This document shows, in pieces, positions 1-6,770 of a DNA stretch of 33,799 bases. Every line of letters starts with the position of its first letter. Within the stretch, counting starts at the first letter, position 1. Origin of the DNA: Chthoniobacteraceae bacterium (GTDB lineage: Bacteria; Verrucomicrobiota; Verrucomicrobiia; Chthoniobacterales; Chthoniobacteraceae); contig CANJPY010000054.1 of the NCBI GenBank assembly GCA_947476255.1, positions 1 to 33,799 on the forward strand, in the 5' to 3' direction. The notes under the pieces were generated by a model that saw only the letters and a list, made by a program, of their open reading frames with translations, searched no databases and was not told the origin of the DNA. Position numbers and translations under genes: made by a program.

Positions 1-148
1 AGTCTGTTGAGGCACGGAGAGGAGGTTGGCCATCCCCGAAAATGCCCTAACCGAGCATCAATCAGGAAACAGCCGCGCCCTCAAGGTGGTGCACTTTGAA
101 CCTAACCGATTTCGAACATTGGTGGTGCACTTTGAGTGTTCACTGACA
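1..148. mobile_element. Probable IS21-family terminus (partial)
   Basis: Two copies of GGTGGTGCACTTTGA lie 36 bp apart (85-99 and 121-135), and the stretch ends in GTGTTCACTGACA at 148. Multiple internal end repeats and a terminus reading TGTCAGTGAACAC from outside inwards resemble IS21-family ends. The transposase and helper genes (istA/istB) would lie left of the window. No convincing istB tail can be read in the first 100 bases, and the opposite end is not visible, so the family call rests on the terminal repeats only. Confidence 0.45.
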
Positions 149-299
149 CTTAAGCATCTCTCCTAATCGCATCTGATGCCGGTGGTGGCTCGCCAATGAT
201 GGCTCGTATTCGGGCGGGTTGATCTCGCAAAGCCTCGACCAACCCGACCCGAATCCGAGCCATCTGTAGTCCATCTGCCATCCTAAACACCCAAGCACG

Positions 300-400
300 C
301 GAGCTTCGGCCCCCGGGAAGCTCGCCGCCACGCTTCCCGGGAGCCTCAGTGCACGACAAGCTCGCCCCCCACAGGGGGGATTAATGGTGGCTATGCCACC
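300..400. repeat. Cluster of palindromes (REP-like)
   Basis: Three hairpins follow one another. CCCGGGAAGC at 312-321 pairs with GCTTCCCGGG at 332-341 around a 10-nt loop. Six C at 365-370 pair with six G at 374-379 around ACA. GGTGGC at 386-391 pairs with GCCACC at 395-400 around TAT. The last two form a double-hairpin module that recurs inside the helicase gene near 7168-7199. No gene in 149-383 is convincing. The function is unknown; it could be a mobile palindromic repeat or a structured site of the element. Confidence 0.6.
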
Positions 401-726
401 CTCGCAACCAAGCACATCACCCGCAAGCGGCCCCTGGACGCTCGCAAGCTCGCAACCAAGCACAACACCCGCAAGCGGCAGCACGAGGCGGCTCCGTTCC
501 GTGCTCTTGCCCCCACGCGTGCAGCACGCCAGTTGTGGGTGCGTGCCCCTCACTCCGCCGCCACCCAAGCACGCCAGCCGCAAGCGGTACCACGATGCGG
601 CTCCACTCCGCTCACTAGCCCCGAGCCAGACAAGCCGGCATCGGCGCGTTCCCCTCGTTCCGCCGCAAGACCAAGCACGCAAGCCGCAAGCGGATCTCAC
701 AACGCTCGCAAGCTCGCAGCCAAGCA
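401..726. repeat. Degenerate direct-repeat array
   Basis: A 30-bp unit at 401-430 recurs at 449-478 with one difference. A 23-bp core (CCAAGCAC..CCGCAAGCGG) recurs at 565-587 and 671-693. ACGCTCGCAAGCTCGCA occurs at 438-454 and 702-718. Spacing between copies is irregular (48, about 116 and about 106 bp), unlike CRISPR. An open frame across 384-797 on the plus strand is proline/serine-rich and merely reflects the repeats, so it is not called a gene. The array could be a recombination-prone or replication-associated region. Confidence 0.6.
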
Positions 727-853
727 TGCCACCCTCTGACGGATTCAAAAACACTGAAGACAGCTCACAAGTGCCCCTGTCTGTAGTGTACTCGTGAGCG
801 CTGAGGACTTTGGTTTGATAGGCACGGTTCGGGGGGAAGCCAAGAACACATAT

Positions 854-936
854 TGGCTTCGCCATGGCTTTGGATCCGGCTCCGCCGGTAGAGATGGAGG
901 GCAAGCCCTTGGGAAGCTTTGGGCTCCGCCCAAAGC
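854..936. repeat. Three GGC-NNN-GCC hairpins
   Basis: TGGC-TTC-GCCA (854-864), CCGGC-TCC-GCCGG (876-888) and GCTTTGGGC-TCC-GCCCAAAGC (916-936) are consecutive perfect hairpins with three-base loops. They share the GGC-loop-GCC core with the hairpins at 386-400 and 7187-7199. The stretch 798-1201 has no other recognisable content apart from a small hairpin (GGGAGA 1142-1147 with TCTCCC 1152-1157) in the leader of the next gene. Confidence 0.6.
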
Positions 937-1201
937 GTACGCACTCTAAGGGTAAACCCGTATTAGCACCTGCGAAAATCCACTAGAAGGGAAGGTCCGC
1001 CGCTGCTTGTCCTGGCTTGTTTGCGCCGCGTCATGCATCAGCGCCCACGCTTTCACCGGACGTGTAAAGCCATCTCCATGAGTGTTTTATATGCCAAAAC
1101 ACTTCAAACCTTCCCCACTCGAAATCCGTAGCAATAGTGAAGGGAGATGTTTCTCCCCGAGTCGGTTACAACATAAAAAGCCCATTAAAGGAACCCGAGG
1201 T

Positions 1202-2317
1202 ATGAACACGCAGGACATCATCAGCAACGAACAAGTCAGCAGTCTCGAACGCATCGCCGCCATCGTCGCCAAATCCGGCATGGGCGGTTTCAAAACTCCA
1301 GAGCAGGCCACCGTCGCCATGCTTCTCGCCCTCGCCGAGGGCATCCCCCTGGGCCGCATCATCCACGAATACCACGTCATCAACGGCCGTTTGTCACTCC
1401 GCAGCGAGTGTATGCTCGCCCGTTTCCAGAGGGCGGGGGGGATCATCAAATACATCGAGCACAGTGACGTCTGTGTCAGCGTCACCGCTTCCCATCCCAA
1501 GGGCGGCGCCCTCACCGTCACCTGGACCCTTGAGCGGGCACGCAAAGCCGGCCTCACCAGCAATCCCACCTGGCAGAAACACCCCGCCGCCATGCTCACC
1601 GCGCGCGCCATCGCCGAAGCCGTCCGCGCAGTCTACCCAGCCTGCCTCTCAGGCATCATCACCGAGGACGAGGCCGTTGAGATCACCCCTTCATTCACAC
1701 CCGCGCCCACGCGCGAGCCAATCGCCGATGTTGTCGCTCGCCACGGTAACGGGGCTCACCAGCTCCCAAACGAACTGGAACCCGTCACAGATGAACCCGC
1801 GACCGTACCAGAACCGCACGAATACAACATCGACCGCATCAACGACACAGCCACCACAGGTGGATTATCCACACGCCGCACCCGTAAATCCAAACCCTCA
1901 CCCACTCTCGATTCCAGCGAGGCACTCGCCTCTGAAATCACAAAGCGCATGGCAGAACTCAACGTCCCCGAACCAGTCATCCCTGCCCACGTTGCCAAAC
2001 AACCCCAACACAAAGACGACGACACCAACGACTACGCCGAAGCACCAGAGGCCCCGGAACCCAAACCGCCAGTCCCATACACACCGCGTTACGCGAACTC
2101 TAAATCCCCCATCGCCGACGGTCCGCTCTCCGAAATCCTCGCCCCATTCAACGAGCAGGACGTCAACGCCTTCATGATCTCCCGCGGCCTGCTCCACAAG
2201 GGCCAAACGCACCGGGACGCTCAACCCTACGTCGTCGACCGCATCCGCAATCAATGGGAATCGTTTGTGACCAAAGGCAACTTCCGTCCCGCAACCCCCT
2301 CCTCAGCAATGGCCTAG
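1202..2317 (+). CDS. RecT-like single-strand annealing protein, copy 1
   Basis: A protein of 371 residues. Residues 1-160 look like the phage RecT-type recombinase family: a helical start, then GGFKTPEQA, a conserved HVING segment, a cysteine- and arginine-containing SECMLARFQRAGG stretch, a VTWTLERARKAGL strand-helix and the RAIAEAVRAVYPACLSG helix near 145-160. Proteins of this family anneal single-stranded DNA during phage or plasmid recombination. A proline-rich linker (about 165-300) leads to a short C-terminal helical domain (about 305-350) that recurs in the second copy at 3890. The frame is open from 1082, but ATG at 1202 is preferred because its start lines up with that paralogue. 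The gene is first in a plus-strand run and ends 36 bp before the zinc-ribbon gene. The RecT call is a family resemblance by eye. Confidence 0.65.
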   Translation: MNTQDIISNEQVSSLERIAAIVAKSGMGGFKTPEQATVAMLLALAEGIPLGRIIHEYHVINGRLSLRSECMLARFQRAGGIIKYIEHSDVCVSVTASHPKGGALTVTWTLERARKAGLTSNPTWQKHPAAMLTARAIAEAVRAVYPACLSGIITEDEAVEITPSFTPAPTREPIADVVARHGNGAHQLPNELEPVTDEPATVPEPHEYNIDRINDTATTGGLSTRRTRKSKPSPTLDSSEALASEITKRMAELNVPEPVIPAHVAKQPQHKDDDTNDYAEAPEAPEPKPPVPYTPRYANSKSPIADGPLSEILAPFNEQDVNAFMISRGLLHKGQTHRDAQPYVVDRIRNQWESFVTKGNFRPATPSSAMA

Positions 2318-2353
2318 CACTAAACCAGCGCACCACCCCGCGCTTCCTTTTTT

Positions 2354-2584
2354 ATGCGCGACTACATGCTCGAAGACCCCGCGGCCGATATGGACGAACC
2401 GCCAATCTGCCCCGAGTGCGGCGAATTCATGGAAACCCAAACCGACGCCTCCTGGGACGAAGATTCAAGCCGCCTCGTTTTCGACGGCTCCTCCTCCTCC
2501 TGCCCAAACGCAGACTGCCCCTCACACTCCATCCCCCCAACCACTCCCCACACAGACCCGCACACAGGCCCCGCGCCCTTCTAA
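2354..2584 (+). CDS. Small zinc-ribbon-like protein
   Basis: A protein of 76 residues containing CPECGEFMET and, about 30 residues on, SCPNADCPSH. These two CxxC-like or CxxxxC knuckles suggest one structural zinc site. The N-terminus is acidic and the tail is proline/threonine-rich. The gene fits tightly between RecT copy 1 (36 bp) and the next gene (4 bp), which supports it being real. Small zinc-ribbon proteins are common in phage early regions, where many bind nucleic acid or host proteins. No specific function can be assigned. Confidence 0.55.
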   Translation: MRDYMLEDPAADMDEPPICPECGEFMETQTDASWDEDSSRLVFDGSSSSCPNADCPSHSIPPTTPHTDPHTGPAPF

Positions 2585-2588
2585 CCCT

Positions 2589-3074
2589 ATGATCATGCAC
2601 CAAATCACGCTCTCGCCCGACGCCCCCGCCGCTACCATCCCCTACGGCCAAGGCCTCATCCGAATCGTCGCCGAGCCCCCCGACACCCTGGCGCTCAATC
2701 ACGCCGCCATCAACGTCCACAAACTCAACCCCGAAATGCGCGTCCGAAAATACATCCTCACCGAGGAACTTTCGGTGACCATGTACGACGGCTCCCTGTA
2801 TTTCACCATCGAAGACGCTCTCGCCCAGAACGCTACCGTGTCCTGGACTACCACCTACGGCTATCACAACATCAAATCCGCTCTCGCCAACGCTGAAGCC
2901 GTCGCCTCCATGACCGACCCCGACGGCGCCCGCAAAATCATATGCCGCATCAAAATCAACCGCGACATCCAACTCCGCGAATGCTCCCTCGCCGACGCAC
3001 ACGACACCATCCGAGAAACCATCGACCGCCTCAATGACGAGGCCGCCGAAAAAGCCAAACTCGCCAAACGCTGA
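2589..3074 (+). CDS. Hypothetical protein of the RecT region
   Basis: A protein of 161 residues that I do not recognise. It has no signal peptide or membrane segment. The first half alternates short hydrophobic strands (ITLSPDAP, GLIRIVAEPP, LYFTIEDAL) and the last 45 residues are predicted helical and charged, ending EKAKLAKR. ATG at 2589 lies 4 bp after the zinc-ribbon stop, and a second ATG two codons later is an alternative start. A strong terminator follows 22 bp after the stop, so this is the last gene of the first transcription unit. C-rich codon use matches its neighbours. Confidence 0.6.
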   Translation: MIMHQITLSPDAPAATIPYGQGLIRIVAEPPDTLALNHAAINVHKLNPEMRVRKYILTEELSVTMYDGSLYFTIEDALAQNATVSWTTTYGYHNIKSALANAEAVASMTDPDGARKIICRIKINRDIQLRECSLADAHDTIRETIDRLNDEAAEKAKLAKR

Positions 3075-3096
3075 CCCTGCCCCCCTTCTCTCCCCG

Positions 3097-3132
3097 CCCT
3101 CCCTAGCCTCCGGCTAGGGAGGGTTTCTTTTT
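3097..3132 (+). terminator. Rho-independent terminator
   Basis: A perfect 12-bp stem (3097-3108 with 3112-3123) with a three-base loop is followed by TTTCTTTTT. It closes the unit 1202-3074 and separates it from the repeat-rich region that follows. Confidence 0.9.
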
Positions 3133-3159
3133 GCCCCTACAGCACAACCCATAGCCGGT

Positions 3160-3345
3160 ATGTCCAAAACAATTTCTTTTCAACACATGGACAACGGCGA
3201 ACAAATCCAAGCGCACCTCACCGAGCCTCGAACCAAGGATCAGGCGCCCCTCGCGCGCGATACTGCGCGAAATCGCCGTGAGCCTCAGACTTTTTTTGCA
3301 CTTTTTCCGGCCCCCCTCAGCCACACCAACGGTGATGAACCCTGA
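3160..3345 (+). CDS. Doubtful small ORF
   Basis: An open frame of 61 residues with no recognisable domain; it is hydrophilic and has no cysteines. It lies just after the terminator and runs into the first GATGGAACC-type boxes. There is no recognisable ribosome-binding site and no paralogue in the window. It may be a chance frame in a control region. Confidence 0.2.
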   Translation: MSKTISFQHMDNGEQIQAHLTEPRTKDQAPLARDTARNRREPQTFFALFPAPLSHTNGDEP

Positions 3346-3637
3346 GGTAAACCTGATGGAACCCTGATGGAACCGATGGAACCCGTGGAACCTCACTTTT
3401 GCAAAGTCCCATCACTTAACTCGTTCAAGATCAGTACATATTTTAAGAAGATGGAACCATGGAGAAGATATACCCATTTGTATTGGCAGAACTATACGCC
3501 TCCAAGTCCGCCCCCCAGACTAATGTTCGAGTTCTACTCCATGGTTCCATCTTTTCCCCAAACTGAACCCAGCCTGCACTTTAAGTGATAGAACCCCTCC
3601 GCAAAACAGGTCCCATCGAGGTTTTTAAGGTACCATC
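3333..3637. repeat. Iteron-like GATGGAACC boxes, candidate origin or control region
   Basis: GATGGAACC occurs at 3355-3363, 3366-3374, 3375-3383 and 3450-3458, with a variant CGTGGAACC at 3384-3392 and GATAGAACC at 3587-3595. The inverse, GGTTCCATC, occurs at 3543-3551, with single-mismatch forms at 3609-3617 (GGTCCCATC) and 3629-3637 (GGTACCATC). Local sequence is more AT-rich than the flanking genes, for example 3430-3480. The gap from 3075 to 3889 otherwise contains no supported gene. The position between the two RecT-like genes and upstream of SSB, primase and helicase fits a replication origin bound by an initiator, or an operator for an element regulator. Which of these it is cannot be decided from sequence alone. 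Confidence 0.55.
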
Positions 3638-3889
3638 ATCCCCTTTTCCGGGTGGGCCACACTCCATCCACAAACCGCCGCTCGATTAAGAAATGCGCCT
3701 AGCCGATCCCATCCAATATGAACCCGAACCCTCACATCCGTCCCCAATTCAAACCCGATTCATACCCCGACAGCGGTGTTATCAGAAATCCTCCAAACCA
3801 CAGAGAACCTCACCGCTGGATCGCAGTGTCAAAACGCCTTCACCTTCCCCGTAATTCCTCAAATCCAAAAACACGACTTCAGACAATTT

Positions 3890-4657
3890 ATGCAACTTAC
3901 TTTAACCAACAACGAGTGTGAGGGTATTGACCGAGCCGCCTCTTGGACCGTTGCTGCCGGCTTCGGCGGCTTCAAAAACCCCGAGCAAGCCAAACTCGTC
4001 ATGCTCCTTGCGCTCAGCCAGGGCGAACACATCGGCCGAGCCGTCCACGACTACCACGTCATCAACGGCAAACTCGTCCTCAAGTCCGAGTCCATGCTCT
4101 CCCGCTTCCAGCACTCCGGAGGCACGATCCGTTACACGCAGTACACGGACGAAGCGGTGACCGTTGAAGCGACGCACCCCGCCGGGGGCACCCTCGCAGT
4201 CACCTGGGACATCGCCCAAGCCAAACGCGCAGGGCTTCTTGGCAACCAAGTCTGGGCCAAACACCCGCGCGCCATGCTTAAAGCACGCGCCGTCACGGAA
4301 GCAGTGCGCGCTCTCTACCCAGCCTGCCTCACCGGAGTCATGACCGCTGAGGAAGCCATCGAGATTCAGGCTGTGCCTGTTCAGGCTGTGTCCGCGCCGG
4401 AGGCAGAAACACACGAAGTGTGCGAAGCGTCTGTTTTCGATCAACTTGACCAGCTTTTCTTCGAATCCGACCATCTGGAAATCAACGACTTCCTCATGCG
4501 CCGCGGCAAAATCTCACAGCCCCAAACCTACCGGGACCTCGACCCCGCCTACGCCAAACTCATCCTCAAAAATCCCGAACGCTTCTTCGACGCCATCGAA
4601 AAACACGTCACGGAAAACGCCTCCGCACGCCCCGCACTTGCAGCCCCTAACAACTAA
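3890..4657 (+). CDS. RecT-like single-strand annealing protein, copy 2
   Basis: A protein of 255 residues and a clear paralogue of the gene at 1202. GGFKNPEQAKLVMLLAL, YHVINGKL, ESMLSRFQHSGG, VTWDIAQAKRAGL and RAVTEAVRALYPACLTG align with copy 1 without gaps; about half of the positions look identical. The proline-rich linker of copy 1 is nearly absent, but the C-terminal helical module (INDFLMRRGKI..TYRDLDP) is kept. ATG at 3890 is preferred because it aligns with the start of copy 1; the frame is open from a GTG at 3776. The SSB-like gene follows after 20 bp, a pairing expected for annealing recombinases. This copy sits downstream of the iteron-like boxes, so it may be controlled by them. 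Confidence 0.68.
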   Translation: MQLTLTNNECEGIDRAASWTVAAGFGGFKNPEQAKLVMLLALSQGEHIGRAVHDYHVINGKLVLKSESMLSRFQHSGGTIRYTQYTDEAVTVEATHPAGGTLAVTWDIAQAKRAGLLGNQVWAKHPRAMLKARAVTEAVRALYPACLTGVMTAEEAIEIQAVPVQAVSAPEAETHEVCEASVFDQLDQLFFESDHLEINDFLMRRGKISQPQTYRDLDPAYAKLILKNPERFFDAIEKHVTENASARPALAAPNN

Positions 4658-4677
4658 CCCCACGGGGCGCACCTCAT

Positions 4678-5256
4678 ATGATCACTCGTTCTAAACCCAT
4701 CGCCGACAACATCGGAGAAGCCTCATTTTCCACGCGTGCCGAAATCCCGGACGGCGTCCACATCGCCAAAATCCTCACCGCCGATGAAACCCAAACCCTC
4801 ACAGGCATCCCCTACCTCGACCTGAAACTGGAAATCGCCGGGCACGAAAACGACAAACGCATCTACACCAAAATCTGGCTCTCCAACGGCAAGGGCAACG
4901 ACGACCGCAACTATGATGCGCTGCTCTCCTGCGGCCACATTCCAGACCACGCCGGCGCCCTCCCTGACCCCGCCGCTGAATTGTTCGTACACCGCGCCTG
5001 CAGGGTTCGCATCGGCACCAACAAACGCGGGTACAAAGACGTGATGTTTTGGATCGCACCCAAGGTGGAAAAAACCACCCCCACCCAGGCGCCTACGCCA
5101 CTGGTGGCCACGCCTCAAGCCATCACGCACGACGTTCTCGCAAAACACACCTCTGCTTCCAACGGCTCCAGGCCCCCATTCAAACGCAACGCCACTGGTG
5201 GCCCCACACGTTCCGCGCCCCCGCAAACTGTCGACGACGACGACATCCCATTCTAG
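4678..5256 (+). CDS. SSB-like single-stranded DNA-binding protein
   Basis: A protein of 192 residues. Residues 20-125 form a strand-rich segment (GVHIAKILTADE, YLDLKLEIAG, RIYTKIWLS, RACRVRIGTNKRGYKDVMFWI) resembling the OB-fold-like DUF669 proteins of phages. A disordered proline/threonine-rich linker leads to the C-terminal tip DDDDIPF. That tip is the signature by which bacterial SSBs recruit partner proteins, and it strongly supports the call even though the OB fold itself is divergent. It lies 20 bp after RecT copy 2 and upstream of the primase and helicase, so it probably coats single strands during element replication and annealing. Confidence 0.75.
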   Translation: MITRSKPIADNIGEASFSTRAEIPDGVHIAKILTADETQTLTGIPYLDLKLEIAGHENDKRIYTKIWLSNGKGNDDRNYDALLSCGHIPDHAGALPDPAAELFVHRACRVRIGTNKRGYKDVMFWIAPKVEKTTPTQAPTPLVATPQAITHDVLAKHTSASNGSRPPFKRNATGGPTRSAPPQTVDDDDIPF

Positions 5257-5346
5257 CCCACTAGTGGGTTTCTGCTTCCAGGCCACCCGGCGGCAGAAAA
5301 CACCCGAAGGGTATGCCGCTACGTGACTGTGCCGCTACGTGTCTGT
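5257..5346. repeat. Palindrome and 16-bp direct repeat between SSB and primase units
   Basis: CCCACTAGTGGG (5257-5268) is a perfect palindrome right after the SSB stop and is followed by a short T-rich stretch. GTTTCTGC and GCAGAAAAC form a further near-perfect stem around 5268-5302. Two copies of a 16-bp unit beginning GCCGCTACGTG lie head to tail at 5315-5330 and 5331-5346 with one difference. This could be a terminator-attenuator plus an operator for the downstream replication genes. Confidence 0.5.
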
Positions 5347-5391
5347 GACACCTCCGACCACCCCCGGAGTCGTTTTCACTCAACTTTCCTT

Positions 5392-5706
5392 ATGAACGAC
5401 TTCCACAACGACATTCTCCCGCTCTGGGAGCTCAGCCTGCAACTTGGGGTCAAACACCGTGGCGCTGCCACGCCCCGCGCGAAATGGCTGGAGCGCGCAC
5501 GCTCCCTGGCCCGCCAGATCGCCGCAGCCCAGGGCTGGGTCACTGTAGACTGCATCCGATCCCACTTGGCCCCACCCCAAGACGGCGACCCCCGCATCAT
5601 GGGCGCCATTCTGCACCGCTCCGAATTCGAGTGCGTGCGCTACATCCAATCCACCCGGTCCGAAAGCCACAAACGCCCCATCGGCGTCTTCGTCCTCAAA
5701 AAATGA
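5392..5706 (+). CDS. Small winged-helix-like protein of the replication module
   Basis: A protein of 104 residues. The segment LARQIAAAQGWVTVDCIRSH followed by an IMGAILHRSEFECVRYIQSTRSESHKRPIGVF stretch has the layout of the small phage proteins that sit before replication genes: a helix, a turn, then a beta wing with a new-versus-old strand pair. ATG at 5392 is chosen because it follows a pyrimidine-rich leader (TTTCCTT) like several starts here. The stop overlaps the primase start in ATGA, implying translational coupling. It may be a DNA-binding accessory; the fold is inferred only from this pattern. Confidence 0.55.
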   Translation: MNDFHNDILPLWELSLQLGVKHRGAATPRAKWLERARSLARQIAAAQGWVTVDCIRSHLAPPQDGDPRIMGAILHRSEFECVRYIQSTRSESHKRPIGVFVLKK

Positions 5707-6770
5707 ACTCCATCGCAACCTGCAAGCAACGTCTCCCACTCCCCGAACTCCTCGTCCGCCTCGGCCTCTTTGACCAGGCCCCCAAAGCCGGCAACCACAA
5801 ATGCCCCCTGCATCACGAGCGCAACGGTGCCTCCTTCGGCATGGACCCAAAAAATGAAGGCTGGGTCTGGATTTGCCGCGGCAAATGCGCCACCGGCGGC
5901 GACGAACTCTCGCTCCTCGAAACATTCCTCGGCCTCGACACCAAAGCCGCCATCCGCGCCTACGAACACCTCGCTGGAATCGGTGGCCTAGCCAGCTTTA
6001 GCCCCCCTTGTGGGGGCGCCAACGCTTTCAGTCCCGCTTACCACAGGCCTCTCATTCCCAATCCGGCCCCAGTGATCCTCAAACCCATGCCGATCGAACT
6101 ACCCCACGACCTCCACAAGGGCTCCTTCGAAGAATGCGCCACCGTCTCACAACTCCGTGCTGTCCCGGTTGAAACCACATTGCTCATGAGCAAAGCCGGA
6201 CTGCTCGCGTTCGCCAAAGTCGCAGGCTTCCACTCATGGATCGTGCTGGATGACACCCGGCTTATTGCAGAAGCCCGCCGCATGGACGGCGCGCTCTACC
6301 CGCAATGGGGCAGCCTTGCAGAACGCAAGACACACACCCTCAAAGGCTCCCACAAAAGTTGGCCCTTGGGACTCACCCAAGGCACCGGTCCCATCCTGCT
6401 CGTTGAAGGCTCGGGCGATTTCGTCGCCGCAAATTACTTCTGTGCTTTCACCCACCGCACGCCTTCCCCATGGACTCCGGTGGCCATGCTGGGCGCGAGC
6501 ATCAAGCAACTCGACCCCGAAGCGGCAGAACTGTTTGCCGGACGCCATGTTCGTATTGTTCCGCATGTCGATGCGGCGGGAAAAAAAGCTGCGACGCAAT
6601 GGGCCAATCTCCTCACAAAACAAAACTGCGATGTCGACGGCTTCGATCTGTCTGGTCTCACCAAAACCGACGGCAACCCAGTCAAAGACCTGAACGATGC
6701 CACCTCGTTCACTGCCACCCATGGCGACGCACTCAGGCAACTCTTCTCCCCTACAGGGGGTATACTATGA
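5703..6770 (+). CDS. DNA primase with CHC2 zinc finger and TOPRIM domain
   Basis: A protein of 355 residues. The N-terminus carries the primase zinc ribbon: C34-P-L-H37 and C58-RGK-C62 followed by GGD. The TOPRIM domain is visible as ILLVEGSGDFVAA, with the catalytic Glu near 235, and VRIVPHVDAAG, with Asp near 290. Such proteins make RNA primers for replication and are typical of phages, satellites and integrated plasmids. ATG at 5703 overlaps the previous stop; the same frame is open further upstream, but only as a shadow of that gene. The stop overlaps the helicase start (ATGA). A palindrome GCCCCCC-TTGT-GGGGGC at 6001-6017 lies in-frame in a proline/glycine linker between zinc and TOPRIM parts, and another (CCCC-TACA-GGGG, 6748-6759) lies in the last codons. 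Confidence 0.85.
   Translation: MNSIATCKQRLPLPELLVRLGLFDQAPKAGNHKCPLHHERNGASFGMDPKNEGWVWICRGKCATGGDELSLLETFLGLDTKAAIRAYEHLAGIGGLASFSPPCGGANAFSPAYHRPLIPNPAPVILKPMPIELPHDLHKGSFEECATVSQLRAVPVETTLLMSKAGLLAFAKVAGFHSWIVLDDTRLIAEARRMDGALYPQWGSLAERKTHTLKGSHKSWPLGLTQGTGPILLVEGSGDFVAANYFCAFTHRTPSPWTPVAMLGASIKQLDPEAAELFAGRHVRIVPHVDAAGKKAATQWANLLTKQNCDVDGFDLSGLTKTDGNPVKDLNDATSFTATHGDALRQLFSPTGGIL

Noticed and set aside
401-726. Possible CRISPR array
   Set aside because: Spacing between repeats is irregular (48 to 116 bp), repeats are degenerate and no cas gene is present.
384-797. Plus-strand open frame of 137 codons rich in Pro and Ser
   Set aside because: Its repeated residues mirror the degenerate DNA repeats, and nothing protein-like is conserved between copies.
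140-904. Long minus-strand open frame of 254 codons
   Set aside because: It runs through palindromes and direct repeats, has repeated Gly/Cys/Ser-rich composition and no domain; it is a by-product of the C-rich plus strand.
2427-3002. Minus-strand frame of 191 codons opposite the zinc-ribbon and unknown genes
   Set aside because: Its Gly/Val/Asp-rich composition is what the complement of C-rich coding sequence gives; the plus-strand genes have better spacing and starts.
4723-5286. Minus-strand frame of 187 codons over the SSB-like gene
   Set aside because: It is a shadow of the SSB gene; the plus-strand product ends in a recognised SSB tip.
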